A stretch of 64,000 bases of DNA from Streptomyces geranii (GCF_002954775.1 NZ_PJME01000021.1:62001-126000); one strand, 5' to 3'. Counted from the stretch's first letter, positions 39,776 to 49,038 are shown. The notes: generated by a model from the sequence alone, not told the origin. A program made the numbers and translations.

Positions 39776-40743
39776 TACGCAGACTCGCCACCGCCGCGCT
39801 GAGCGTCACCGCCCTGCTGGCGTTGACCGCCTGCGGCGCGGACTCCTCGGCGGACGCCGCCGGGAGCGGCTCCAAAGTGACCCTCACCATCGGCGACCAG
39901 GCCAAGACCCTCCAGACCATCGTCGCCGCCTCCGGCGCGCTCAAGGGCGCCAAGTACAACGTGAAGTGGGCCGAGTTCGAGGGCGCGGCCCCGCTCTACC
40001 AGGCCGTGCAGGCGGGCGCCGCCGACACCGGCTTCTCCGCCGACCTGCCGGCGCTCCAGGCCCTCAGCGGCGGCGTGAAGATCAAGAACGTCGCCGCGCT
40101 GCAGAACGACGGCAGTCATGTCGGGATCGTCGTCCGCAAGGACTCCGGCATCGACAGCGTCAAGGATCTCAAGGGCCAGAAGGTCGTGGTGTCCTCGGCG
40201 AAGGGCAGCATCTCGGAGTACCTGCTGGCCAATATCCTCAAGCAGAACGGCCTGGACTACAAGGACGTCAAGGTGCAGTACCTGCTGCCGACCGACGCGC
40301 AGGCCGCGTTCTCCTCCGGCAAGATCAAGGTCTGGGCGATCTTCGGTGTCTACCAGGCCGTCGCCCTGGAGCAGGGCGGCAAGCTGCTGATCGACGGCGC
40401 CGACGGCCGGGTCAGCGGCTACGGCTTCGTCAACGCCTCCGAGAAGGCCCTCGGCGACCCGGCGAAGAAGGCCGCACTCTCCGACTTCCTGAAGCGCCTC
40501 GGTACGGCTCTCAAGTGGACCAGCACGCACAAGGACGCCTACGCGAAGGCCATCGTGGAGCGCAACGGCGCCGACCCGTCGGTCGCGAAGACGCTGGCCT
40601 CGGCGGCGTACGGCCAGGTCCTGCCGATCACCGACGACGTGAACAAGACGGTCCAGGACGTGGCCGACCTCATGCACAGCATCGGTGTCCTGGACCCGAG
40701 CGTCGACGTGGCCGAGTCGGCGGACACGTCCCTCCTCAAGTAG
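39772..40743 (+). CDS. ssuA: Aliphatic sulfonate-binding lipoprotein, SsuA type (first copy)
   Basis: A 323-residue NMT1/SsuA-like binding protein. The lipoprotein signal ends ALTAC with lipidated C21. TIGDQAKTLQTIVAASGALKG, broken by a short loop, then AADTGFSADLPALQAL and VVVSSAKGSISEYLL form the ligand cleft. GTG 39772 overlaps the ATPase stop by 4 bases. The last 23 bases of the gene are duplicated in tandem just after the stop (40720-40765). Confidence 0.9.
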   Translation: MIRRLATAALSVTALLALTACGADSSADAAGSGSKVTLTIGDQAKTLQTIVAASGALKGAKYNVKWAEFEGAAPLYQAVQAGAADTGFSADLPALQALSGGVKIKNVAALQNDGSHVGIVVRKDSGIDSVKDLKGQKVVVSSAKGSISEYLLANILKQNGLDYKDVKVQYLLPTDAQAAFSSGKIKVWAIFGVYQAVALEQGGKLLIDGADGRVSGYGFVNASEKALGDPAKKAALSDFLKRLGTALKWTSTHKDAYAKAIVERNGADPSVAKTLASAAYGQVLPITDDVNKTVQDVADLMHSIGVLDPSVDVAESADTSLLK

Positions 40744-40765
40744 CGGACACGTCCCTTCTCAAGCA
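40720..40765 (+). repeat. 23-base tandem duplication across the ssuA stop
   Basis: Two adjacent copies beginning GCGGACACGTCCCT (40720-40742 and 40743-40765) differ at only two positions. The stop TAG spans the junction at 40741-40743. The second copy sits between ssuA and the monooxygenase ribosome-binding site. Confidence 0.85.
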
Positions 40766-40789
40766 ACCCTCACGACAAGGGAGTTCCCC

Positions 40790-41896
40790 ATGCCTGTCGA
40801 GTTCATCAGCGCCGTCCACACCGACTCCGGCTCCAACGGCCCCGCCTCCAGCAACCGCACCGGCGGCTTCGACCCCGACTTCGTCCGCAAGTACGCCCGC
40901 ACCCTGGACGACGGCGGCTTCGACCACACCCTGGTCGCCTACCACTCGGCGTCACCGGACGCGCTCCAGCTGGCCCAGTTCGTCGCCACCAACACCGAGC
41001 GGATCCGCCCGATCCTGGCCCACCGACCGGGCGTGATCTTCCCGACCCACGCGGCTCGCGCACTGGCCACCCTGGACCAGATCAGCAGGGGGCGGCTGTC
41101 GGTCCACATCATCTCCGGGGGCAGCGACGAGGAGCAGCACCGGGAGGGCGACTACCTCAACAAGGCGGAGCGGTACGAGCGTTCGGACGAATACATCCAG
41201 ATCCTGCGGAAGGTCTGGCAGGCCGACGGTCCTGTCTCGCACGAGGGCAAGTACTTCAAGTTCGAGGGATACGCCTCGGACGTGAAGCCCTACAACGGGC
41301 TGGTCCCGGTCTCGGTCGGCGGTTCCTCGCAGGACGCCTACCGGGTGGGCGGCCAGCAGGGCGACATCTTCGGCCTGTGGGGCGAACCGCTGAAGGAGAC
41401 GGCGGAGCAGATCGCGGCCGTCAACGCGGTCGCACGGGCCGCCGGACGCCCCGACCCCCGTATCTGGGTTTCGTTCCGTCCGATCATCGCGCCCACCGAG
41501 GAGCTGGCCTGGGAAAAGGCGCACCGCACGCTGGGCGCGCTCAAGGACCAGGCCGCCAACACCGAGCTGCTGCGCCACTACCGGACCAACGGCCGCCCCG
41601 CGAACGTCGGTTCGCAGCGGCTGCTGGACATCGCCGACCGGGGCGAGGTCCACGACCGCTGCCTGTGGACCGCCCCCGCGGTCGCGACCAACGCCGCCGG
41701 TGCCTCGACCGCGCTGGTCGGCACCCCGGAGACGGTCGCGAAGGCGCTCCTCGACTACGTCGACATCGGCTGCGACCTGCTGTCGATCCGCGGCTACGAC
41801 CCGCTCAACGACGCGATCGACTACGCCCGTTACGTCCTCCCGCTGGTCCGCCAGGAACTCGCCCACCGCGCGGCGACGACCACCCAGGCCGCCTGA
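40790..41896 (+). CDS. ssuD: FMNH2-dependent alkanesulfonate monooxygenase (SsuD-like LLM enzyme)
   Basis: A 368-residue luciferase-like monooxygenase that desulfonates alkanesulfonates to aldehyde and sulfite. The start VEFISAVHTDSGSNG is followed by FDHTLVAYHSASPDALQLAQF and the core FPTHAARALATLDQISRGRLSVHIISGGSDEEQ (broken by loop residues), then GSSQDAYRVGGQQGDIFGLWGEP, all standard for SsuD/SfnG-type enzymes. ATG 40790 follows AGGGAG. It needs reduced flavin from a reductase (SsuE type), which I do not find in the window. Confidence 0.88.
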   Translation: MPVEFISAVHTDSGSNGPASSNRTGGFDPDFVRKYARTLDDGGFDHTLVAYHSASPDALQLAQFVATNTERIRPILAHRPGVIFPTHAARALATLDQISRGRLSVHIISGGSDEEQHREGDYLNKAERYERSDEYIQILRKVWQADGPVSHEGKYFKFEGYASDVKPYNGLVPVSVGGSSQDAYRVGGQQGDIFGLWGEPLKETAEQIAAVNAVARAAGRPDPRIWVSFRPIIAPTEELAWEKAHRTLGALKDQAANTELLRHYRTNGRPANVGSQRLLDIADRGEVHDRCLWTAPAVATNAAGASTALVGTPETVAKALLDYVDIGCDLLSIRGYDPLNDAIDYARYVLPLVRQELAHRAATTTQAA

Positions 41897-41967
41897 CACC
41901 CCGTCAACTCCTGTCCACCCATCCCTGTCCGACCACCCCTGTCTGCGAATCCCCTTATGGAGACTCC

Positions 41968-42984
41968 GTGTTCCGCCGCTCACGCCCATTGCGCACGTCC
42001 GCCGCCGTCCTGCTGCTCGCCCTCACGGCGGCCTGCGGGAGTCAGGCCGAGGCCGAGTCGTCGTCCGACCAGTCCGCCGTCACCCTGCGGGTCGGCGCGA
42101 CCGGCTGGAAGGTCGAGGAGGCCGTCCTGAAGTTCGCCGGCCTCGACGACACCCCCTACAAGGTGAAGTGGAACGTCTTCCAGGGCGGTGACCTGCAACT
42201 CCAGGCGATCCGCGCCGGCGCCCTCGACGTCGCCGCCTCCAGCGAGATCCCGCCGATCTTCGCCGCCGCCGACGGCGAACCGAACTTCAAGGTCGTCGCC
42301 GTACAGCGCGGCTCCACGCTCAACCAGGAAGTCGTCGTCCCCAAGGGCTCGAAGGTGACCGACATCGCCGGCCTGAAGGGCAAGAAGGTCGGCTACGTCC
42401 AGAACACCACCGCCCACTACTTCCTCTACCAACTCCTGAAGCAGGCGGGCCTGAAGTGGTCCGACGTCGACGCCAAGCCGCTCCTGCCCAACGACGGCCT
42501 CGCGGCCCTGAACGGCGGCGGCATCGACGCCTTCGCCTCCTACGGCACGTCGATCATCACCGCCCACCAGCAGGGCGCCACGACGATCGGCTCCGGCGCG
42601 GACATCCTCTCCGGCAACTTCCTCTGGACGGCCCGCGACAGCGTCCTCAAGAACCCCGCCCAGCAGGCGGCGACGGCCGACCTGATCGCCCGGATCACCC
42701 AGGCTTACGCGTACGTCAGAGACGGCCGCGAGGCCGAGTTCGCGAAGGTCGTGTCGGACAACACCCACCAGCCGGTCGCCCAGGCGGAAAAGGACCTGGT
42801 CGACGCACAGAACCAGCGCCCGACCCAGGCCCGCACGGTCGGCGACGACACCATCGCCTCGCAGCAGAAGGTGGCCGACGTGTTCACCGAACTCGGCGCC
42901 CTCAAGGAGAAGTTGGACGTGAAGTCGTTCTGGACGACGAAGCTCAACACCGAACTGGCCGCCGACCTGAAGAAGAAGCTGTGA
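41968..42984 (+). CDS. Second SsuA-like sulfonate-binding lipoprotein
   Basis: A 338-residue binding protein of the same NMT1/SsuA family as 39772-40743. The lipobox LTAAC gives lipidated C23. RVGATGWKVEEAVLKFAGLDDTP, interrupted by a loop, and DVAASSEIPPIFAAADG form the ligand site, with a different cleft sequence from the first SsuA. GTG 41968 has GGAG 6 bases upstream. No second permease or ATPase accompanies it, so it probably shares SsuBC with another ligand. The stop overlaps the next gene by 4 bases. Confidence 0.87.
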   Translation: MFRRSRPLRTSAAVLLLALTAACGSQAEAESSSDQSAVTLRVGATGWKVEEAVLKFAGLDDTPYKVKWNVFQGGDLQLQAIRAGALDVAASSEIPPIFAAADGEPNFKVVAVQRGSTLNQEVVVPKGSKVTDIAGLKGKKVGYVQNTTAHYFLYQLLKQAGLKWSDVDAKPLLPNDGLAALNGGGIDAFASYGTSIITAHQQGATTIGSGADILSGNFLWTARDSVLKNPAQQAATADLIARITQAYAYVRDGREAEFAKVVSDNTHQPVAQAEKDLVDAQNQRPTQARTVGDDTIASQQKVADVFTELGALKEKLDVKSFWTTKLNTELAADLKKKL

Positions 42985-44129
42985 GCACCCAGAACGCGGT
43001 GACCGCCCGTATCGCCGAACTGGCCCCCGAGTACGACCGTTCGGGCGCGTTCCCCGCCGAGTCCCTGAAGGCCGCCCACGAGGCCGGCCTGCTCACCGCC
43101 ACCATCGGCGAGCGGTACGGCGGCCGGGGCGCGGGCGTCGAGGAGACCGCCCGCGTCCTGCACGCCCTCGGCCAGGGCGACCCGTCCGTCGCCCTGATCG
43201 CCGCGATGACCCTCGCGACCCACAACCGCCAGGCCGTACAGCCGCACTGGCCCGAGGAGTTGTACGCCCGGGTCGTCAAGGAGTCGTTCGTACGTCCCGT
43301 GCTCGTCAACCACGCCCGCGTGGAACCGGAGTTGGGCTCCCCCGCACGCGGCGGACTGCCCGCGACCCGGGCCGGCCGCACCGGGGACGGCTGGGCGATC
43401 AGCGGCACGAAGCGCTTCGTCACGGGCGCCGAGGGCCTGGACTGGTTCCTGGTGTGGGCGACCACCGACGAGCCGGAGCCCCGCGTGGGCACCTTTCTGG
43501 TCCCCGGCGACTCCCCTGGCATCGAAGTCACCGGCCACTGGGACCAGTTGGGGCTGCGGGCGAGCGGCAGCCACGACGTGACCTTCCGGGACGTGGAGGT
43601 GCCGTACGAGCAGGTCATCGGGCTGGCGCCGTACGGCCCAGCGTCCGAGCAGGACAACCGGGCGGGCGCTTCCCTCCATCTGCCGCTGGCCGCCCTGTAC
43701 TTGGGGGTGGCGCGGGCAGCGCAGGCGTTCTTCCACACGTTCGCGCAGACCCGGGTGCCCGCCAACCTCGGTCATCCGGTGGCCCGTACGGAACGCTTCC
43801 GCCGGGCGGCCGGGGAGATCGAGGTGCTGCTGACCGGCGCCGAGCAGTTGGTGTTCGGCGGCGCGGCCCGGGTCGACGCCGCAGACCCCTCGTACACCCC
43901 CGAACAGGCCCTCGGGGCCAGGGTGTTGGCGGACCGGCACGGCGTGCAGGCGGTCGGACTGGCCATACGCCTGCTCGGCAACCCAGGACTCGCCCGGGGC
44001 AACCCCCTGGAACGCCATTTCCGTGACATCCAGTGCGCGCCCGTGCACGCACCCCAGGAGGACATCTCCGTGCTCGCGATCGGCACGAAGGCCCTGGAGG
44101 CCAATGCTGCGGACGGAGAGGAGCAGTGA
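42981..44129 (+). CDS. Acyl-CoA-dehydrogenase-fold flavin monooxygenase (DszC/SfnB-like)
   Basis: A 382-residue protein with the acyl-CoA dehydrogenase fold: N-terminal helices (EYDRSGAFPAESLKAAHEAGLL), the middle beta domain WAISGTKRFVTGAEGLDWFLV, and a helical C-terminus ending in QCAPVHAPQEDISVLAIG. The usual catalytic Glu region of true dehydrogenases is not evident. Homologous sulfur-operon proteins (DszC, SfnB, SoxC-like) use reduced flavin to oxygenate sulfur. GTG 42981 overlaps the binding-protein stop and the end overlaps the FAD-oxidase start. Confidence 0.82.
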   Translation: MSTQNAVTARIAELAPEYDRSGAFPAESLKAAHEAGLLTATIGERYGGRGAGVEETARVLHALGQGDPSVALIAAMTLATHNRQAVQPHWPEELYARVVKESFVRPVLVNHARVEPELGSPARGGLPATRAGRTGDGWAISGTKRFVTGAEGLDWFLVWATTDEPEPRVGTFLVPGDSPGIEVTGHWDQLGLRASGSHDVTFRDVEVPYEQVIGLAPYGPASEQDNRAGASLHLPLAALYLGVARAAQAFFHTFAQTRVPANLGHPVARTERFRRAAGEIEVLLTGAEQLVFGGAARVDAADPSYTPEQALGARVLADRHGVQAVGLAIRLLGNPGLARGNPLERHFRDIQCAPVHAPQEDISVLAIGTKALEANAADGEEQ

Positions 44130-45502
44130 CCGCCCCCACCACGACCGCCTCCGCCCAGCTCCTCGGCCTCCTCGCCCGCGATCTGCCGCCCGACCGGCTG
44201 GCCACCGACCCGGCGACCCTGGCCGCGCACACCACCGACCGTTCCGGCACCCGGCCGTACGGCGGACCGCTCGCCGTGGTCCACGCCCGACGCACCGAGG
44301 ACGTCACCGTCACCCTCCGGCACGCGCACGCCCTGCGCGTGCCGGTGGTACCGCGCGGTGCGGGCACCGGGCTGTCGGGCGGCGCGACGGCAGGCGAGGG
44401 CACCCTCGTCCTCGACCTCTCCGGCATGAACCGCATCCTCGAACTGTCGGCGGACGACCAGCTCGCCGTCGTCGAACCCGGCGTGATCACCGCCGAGTTG
44501 GACCGGGCGGCGGGCGAGCACGGCCTCCGCTACGCGCCCGATCCGGCGAGCGCCGCCCTGTCGACGATCGGCGGGAACATCGCCACCAACGCGGGCGGGC
44601 TGCGCTGCGCCAAGTACGGCGTGACGCGGGACAGCGTGCTCGGGCTGGAAGCGGTGCTCGCGGACGGCACGGTGGTGCGCACGGGCCGCCGTACCGTCAA
44701 GGGCGTCACCGGCTACGACCTGACCGCGCTGCTCACCGGCTCGGAGGGCACCCTCGCGGTGATCACCTCGGCGACCCTGCGACTGCGCCCGCTGCCGGTC
44801 GCCACGGCCACCGTCGCCGCGTACTTCCCGTCCTTCGAGCAGGCAGCCGAGGCCTCGTACGCGATCGGCCGGGCCGGGGTCGTACCGGCGTTGGCGGAGT
44901 TGGTCGACGGGCCGGTGCTGGAGGCCGTGGACCCGGCGCTGCGGGAGCGGGGCGCGGCGCTGCTGCTGGTGCAGTGCGACGGGGCGGGGGCCGGGGCGGA
45001 GGCGGCGACGGTCGCCCGCGTACTCGCCGAGACCGGGGCGACGCTGGTCGAGACGACCGACGACCCGGCCGAGGCGGAGTCACTGCTCGCCGCCCGTCGG
45101 GGCGCCCTGCCAGCGCTGGAACGGCTGGGCCGCCCGCTGATCGAGGACATCGCCGTACCCCGCTCGCGGCTGGCGGAGGCGGCCCGGGAGATCCGGGAGA
45201 TCTCGCGGCGCCACGACGTCCCGGTGTTCACCATCGCGCACGCGGCGGACGGGAATCTGCACCCGATCATCGTGGTCGACCCGGCCCTGGACGGGCTGCC
45301 GGACGCGGCCTGGGAGGCGGCGGGCGAGATCTTCGCGCTGGCGCTGCGGCTCGGCGGGACGATCACCGGCGAGCACGGGGTGGGGGTGCTGAAGCGGCAG
45401 TGGGTCGCCGACGAACTGGGCCCCGCCGCACATGCGCTCCAGCGGCGGATCAAGGACGCGTTCGATCCCCGGGGCATCCTCAACCCGGGTAAGTCCCTTT
45501 AG
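44126..45502 (+). CDS. FAD-linked oxidoreductase, GlcD/D-lactate-dehydrogenase type
   Basis: A 458-residue PCMH-fold flavoprotein with FAD_binding_4 and FAD-oxidase C domains. VVPRGAGTGLSGGATAGEG is the pyrophosphate-binding region. PDPASAALSTIGGNIATNAGGLRCAKYG, seen with normal loops, is the family core, and FTIAHAADGNLHP plus TITGEHGVGVLKR are the C-terminal active-site motifs. Such enzymes oxidise 2-hydroxy acids. In this operon it may oxidise the carbon residue left after desulfonation, for example a sulfolactate- or glycolate-like acid. That role is inference. GTG 44126 overlaps the previous stop by 4 bases; it ends the operon. Confidence 0.87.
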   Translation: MTAPTTTASAQLLGLLARDLPPDRLATDPATLAAHTTDRSGTRPYGGPLAVVHARRTEDVTVTLRHAHALRVPVVPRGAGTGLSGGATAGEGTLVLDLSGMNRILELSADDQLAVVEPGVITAELDRAAGEHGLRYAPDPASAALSTIGGNIATNAGGLRCAKYGVTRDSVLGLEAVLADGTVVRTGRRTVKGVTGYDLTALLTGSEGTLAVITSATLRLRPLPVATATVAAYFPSFEQAAEASYAIGRAGVVPALAELVDGPVLEAVDPALRERGAALLLVQCDGAGAGAEAATVARVLAETGATLVETTDDPAEAESLLAARRGALPALERLGRPLIEDIAVPRSRLAEAAREIREISRRHDVPVFTIAHAADGNLHPIIVVDPALDGLPDAAWEAAGEIFALALRLGGTITGEHGVGVLKRQWVADELGPAAHALQRRIKDAFDPRGILNPGKSL

Positions 45503-45514
45503 CCGGGCGGGGGT

Positions 45515-45928
45515 TCAGTACTCGTACGGCCGGGCCAGCAGAGTCCGTACGCCGTCCGAAGTGATCGTCAGGCCGTGCGGGGAGGCCGCGTCTATGGTGA
45601 GCGAGAGGTCGCCTGCGGGCCACTGGTCGGCGAGGGCGCCCAGCGGGACGAGACGGTAGCGGGAGACGGCCGGCAGGAGTCCGGCCAGTTCGGGTTCCGA
45701 GGTGAAGACGGGCACGGCCTCCCGGCCGTCCGGCTGCTCCAGTACGGGCAGCGCCACTGTCGAGGGGTCCCCGGCCTCCAGGTCACTGACGTCGTCCGGT
45801 ACAGGGACGAGCACCTCGCTCCTGGCGAGGACGTCCAGCGCGGCCGGGTCCTCGTTGTCGCCGCCAGCCAGCGCTTCGAGCGCCCGCCGGGCCGGCGTGT
45901 CGGTGTGGTGGCGCGTGGGTGTCTCCAT
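45515..45928 (-). CDS. SseB-like protein
   Basis: A 137-residue soluble protein. DPAALDVLARSEVLVPVPDD, then VLEQPDGREAVPVFTSEPELAGL and SLTIDAASPHGLTIT, match the SseB N-terminal domain, widely distributed and without an assigned catalytic role. It is acidic and Pro-rich with no signal or TM segment. ATG 45928 follows GAGGAC. Converges on the GlcD gene with a 12-base gap. Function unknown. Confidence 0.75.
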   Translation of the reverse strand: METPTRHHTDTPARRALEALAGGDNEDPAALDVLARSEVLVPVPDDVSDLEAGDPSTVALPVLEQPDGREAVPVFTSEPELAGLLPAVSRYRLVPLGALADQWPAGDLSLTIDAASPHGLTITSDGVRTLLARPYEY

Positions 45929-46011
45929 GGCGGGTCCTCTGGTGGCGACGGGTCGTACGGGCCGCCCGGGACACGACGGTCCCGGGCGTGTTAGGGGGTC
46001 GCCTACCCGAC

Positions 46012-46045
46012 CGGGTCCCGGGCAACCCTGACGGCCCGGGACCCG
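46012..46045 (-). terminator. Hairpin terminator of the alpha-amylase gene
   Basis: A perfect 12-bp stem (CGGGTCCCGGGC and its complement) with a 10-base loop lies 6 bases beyond the amylase stop. Confidence 0.75.
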
Positions 46046-46051
46046 ACCGTG

Positions 46052-49000
46052 TTACTTCAGATACGGCCCGGCGGTCCCGATCTTCCCGGGCCCGTTGAGG
46101 ACGTACACCCGCAGGTTGCCCTTCCCCGGCGCCGCCACGGTCAGCGTGCCGTTCGAGACGGTCCGTACGTCACCGGTGACGGCGTCGGTGTACGTGCCGT
46201 TCGGGATGCCGGTGTAGGTGGCGTCGCCGGTGACCGTGACCAGCGCGAAGCTGTCCGTCGAGCCGCTGGTGTACCGGCGTTTGAAGGCCATCTGGCCGCT
46301 GATGCCGTCGGTGGAGTACTGGCCCATCTGGAGGGCCGGGACCGCCCGCCGGATCTGGTTGAGCCGCTGGAGGTGCTTGACCAGGGGCTGGGCGAGCGTG
46401 TTCGCCACCTCACCGCTCGCCGAGCCGACCGTACCGAAGTCGGTCGCGGTGACCGATCCGGCGAGATGGTCGCCGTAGTACGCCCGTCCCGTGTTGGCCA
46501 GCGGGCAGGTCGGGCCGCAGTCGATCTGCTTGCCCTTCTGGAACTCGATCTCGGAGCCGTAGTACAGCGTCGGGATACCCCGGAAGGTCCACATCAACGC
46601 CATGTTCTCGGCCCAGGCGTCGGTGCCGCCGCTGTAGCGGTTGCTCGACTTGTTGGGGCCGTAGTCGTGGCTGTCGACGTAGACGACGTTGTACGTGGCG
46701 TCGTTGACGGAGTCGTCGGAGTCCTTGCCGTTGTAGTAGGCGTTGGGCGCGTCACCGAAGTTCATGTGCATGCGCATGTCGATGATGTTCATGCCGGAGA
46801 ACTGGCTGCGGTCGGGCGTGTGGTAACTGTTGCCGCTCAGGAAGGCGTTGGCCGATGTCGGCTGGTTTCCGGTGCCCAGGTTGTTCTCGTAGGTGAACTG
46901 CTCGATGGCGGCCGCCTCGTCGTCGGCGCTGTACTCCTTGCGTTCCTTCCACGTGTAGAACTGCGCCGAGTGGTTGACCGAGCCGCGGTTCCACTTGTCG
47001 TTGACGAAGGCCGCGACCTCGCCGAAGACGAAGAAGTTCTTCGCCGCCTCCGTGCCGAACTTCTGGGTCACCCGGTCGTAAATGGCGGGCAGGAAACGGC
47101 GGTTCCAGGTCACGCGCGGGATGTGGACGGCCGTATCGATACGGAAGCCGTCGACGCCCATGTCGATGTACTTGTCGTACGCGCCGATCAAGTAGTTCTG
47201 GACGGTGGTGTTCTCGGTGTTGAAGTCGGCCAGGTCCTCGTGCAGCCAGCACGAACGGGCGTCCTCGCCCTCCCAGTTGCCGATCCAGCACTGGTGGTAG
47301 TACGCCTTGGGGAACATGCCCGAAGTGGGGCTCGGCCACTGGCAGTTGTAGAGCGTGTAGCCTTCGGCGCTCTTGCCGCCGGTCGCCTTGCCCCAGTTGA
47401 GGCAGGTGTTGCCGGTCGGTTCGGCCGTCGACCAGAGGTCGCCGTTGTAGTAGGACTTCCCGGACTTGGGCTCGACGGTGAGGCCGTCGTACTCGAAGCC
47501 CTCGGCCTTCTCGTCGTAGTACCAGCTCCACTGGGTGTCCCGGACGCCGTACACCGTGGGCGTGAACAGGCCCTTGGCGCCCCACCGGGAGCTGTGGTTG
47601 TAGACGACGTCCTGGTAGATCTTCATGCCCTTGGCGTGGGCCGCGTTGATGAGGTCCTGGTAGGAGGCGCCGGCCGACTCCAGGCGTGGGTCGACCTTGT
47701 AGAAGTCGTAGCCGTGATAGCCGTGGTAGTCGTAGTCCGAGCGGTTGAGGACGACCGGGGTGATCCAGAGCGCCGAGAAGCCGAGCGCCTTGACGTAGTC
47801 GAGTTTTTCGACCAGTCCCTTGAAGTCGCCGCGGAACATGGGGTCGTTGTTCGCCGCGTTGCCCGACTTGGTGTGCTGGCTGCCGCCGCGGTCGTTGCTC
47901 GTGTCGCCGTCGTAGAAGCGGGCGGTGAGGACGAAGTAGATGGGGTCCTTGCGCGGGTCGGTGCCGAGCGGGGTGCCGGAGGCCGGTGCGGGGGCCTGGT
48001 CACCGGTCGTGGCGCTCGCGGCGGCGGAGGCGGACGAGGTGTTGCCGGCGGCGTCGACGGCCTTGACCGTGTAGGTGTAGGTGGTCCGCACCTCAAGTCC
48101 CGTGTCGGAGAACACCGTCGATCCGATGTCCGTGACGACCGTGCCCTTCGTGCCGCCGGTGCGGGTCACCTGGTACTTGGTCACGCCCTTGTTGTCGGTC
48201 GAGGCGTCCCAACTCACCACGACCGAGGTGTTGGTGGCGCTGGCCGTGACCTTGGCGGGCACTGTCGGAGCCTCGGTGTCCGGTGCCTCGGTGGCGCAGG
48301 GGTCGGTGGCATTCGCGGTGACCGTGCGGTCCTTCACGGTCGTGGTGCCGGTCCCGATGGTGTAGTCGGCGCTGTTGTTGTTGTCCCAGACGCCGTTGCC
48401 GTTGTTGAAGGCCGCCTTGAGCGAGGTCGCGGTGCCGATGTCTAGGGTCTTTCTCCACCAGCCGGTGCAAGCTGCGGTCATGCCGACGCCGGGGACTGTC
48501 GTCCAGGAGCCGCCGGTGGGCGCGTAGTGGATGTTGGCGGTGGTCCATCCGGAGGTGGCGGTGGAGTAGTAGACGGTGGCCTGGTTGCCGGTGCCCGTCC
48601 CGGTGTCGGCGCACGGGTCGCTGTGGGCGATCACGCCGTCCTTGACGGTGATGGTGCCGGTGCCGAGCGCGTAGTTGCTGCCGCCGTTGTTGTCCCAGGT
48701 CCCGCTGCCGTTGTTGAAGGTGGCCTGGAGTCCGGCGGCCGTACCCAGGTCGACGGTCTTCTTGACCCAGTCCGTGCAGGCCGACTCCATCTGGGTGCCG
48801 GGGACGGTGGTCCAGGAGCCGCCGTCGGGGGCGTAGTGGAGGTAGGTGGTGGGCCAGCTCTTGGTCTTCGTGTAGTAGAAGACGGTCGCGGTGTTGGACG
48901 CGGCGGCGGCCGTCTCCCGCATGGGCGCGGGGCCCGTGTCCGGCGGGAACGCTCCCACCAGCACGGCAGCCGCCACGAGCGCCACCAGGGGTTGCCTCAT
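46052..49000 (-). CDS. Secreted multidomain alpha-amylase (GH13) with two starch-binding modules and FN3
   Basis: A 982-residue extracellular enzyme. A signal peptide (about 1-35) is followed by two similar CBM25-type modules (about 36-130 and 138-230; both have HYAP-GGSWTTVPG and FNNG-WDNN). A fibronectin III domain (about 245-335), the GH13 barrel (about 350-880) and a C-terminal beta domain follow. Catalytic residues are D622 in GFRIDTAVH, E661 in VFGEVAAF and D779 in VDSHDYG. I chose ATG 49000, 6 bases after GGAG; a TTG 12 bases upstream overlaps that site. It degrades starch outside the cell. A palindromic control region lies at 49039-49077. Confidence 0.93.
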   Translation of the reverse strand: MRQPLVALVAAAVLVGAFPPDTGPAPMRETAAAASNTATVFYYTKTKSWPTTYLHYAPDGGSWTTVPGTQMESACTDWVKKTVDLGTAAGLQATFNNGSGTWDNNGGSNYALGTGTITVKDGVIAHSDPCADTGTGTGNQATVYYSTATSGWTTANIHYAPTGGSWTTVPGVGMTAACTGWWRKTLDIGTATSLKAAFNNGNGVWDNNNSADYTIGTGTTTVKDRTVTANATDPCATEAPDTEAPTVPAKVTASATNTSVVVSWDASTDNKGVTKYQVTRTGGTKGTVVTDIGSTVFSDTGLEVRTTYTYTVKAVDAAGNTSSASAAASATTGDQAPAPASGTPLGTDPRKDPIYFVLTARFYDGDTSNDRGGSQHTKSGNAANNDPMFRGDFKGLVEKLDYVKALGFSALWITPVVLNRSDYDYHGYHGYDFYKVDPRLESAGASYQDLINAAHAKGMKIYQDVVYNHSSRWGAKGLFTPTVYGVRDTQWSWYYDEKAEGFEYDGLTVEPKSGKSYYNGDLWSTAEPTGNTCLNWGKATGGKSAEGYTLYNCQWPSPTSGMFPKAYYHQCWIGNWEGEDARSCWLHEDLADFNTENTTVQNYLIGAYDKYIDMGVDGFRIDTAVHIPRVTWNRRFLPAIYDRVTQKFGTEAAKNFFVFGEVAAFVNDKWNRGSVNHSAQFYTWKERKEYSADDEAAAIEQFTYENNLGTGNQPTSANAFLSGNSYHTPDRSQFSGMNIIDMRMHMNFGDAPNAYYNGKDSDDSVNDATYNVVYVDSHDYGPNKSSNRYSGGTDAWAENMALMWTFRGIPTLYYGSEIEFQKGKQIDCGPTCPLANTGRAYYGDHLAGSVTATDFGTVGSASGEVANTLAQPLVKHLQRLNQIRRAVPALQMGQYSTDGISGQMAFKRRYTSGSTDSFALVTVTGDATYTGIPNGTYTDAVTGDVRTVSNGTLTVAAPGKGNLRVYVLNGPGKIGTAGPYLK

Positions 49001-49038
49001 GAGTGACTCCAATACGGCCTGGAATGCGGGATTCTGGA

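Noticed and set aside
39772..42984. Taurine-specific (Tau) rather than alkanesulfonate (Ssu) assignment
   Set aside because: There is no TauD-type Fe/2-oxoglutarate dioxygenase; the monooxygenase is the SsuD/LLM type, so Ssu naming fits better, although the true ligand is unknown.
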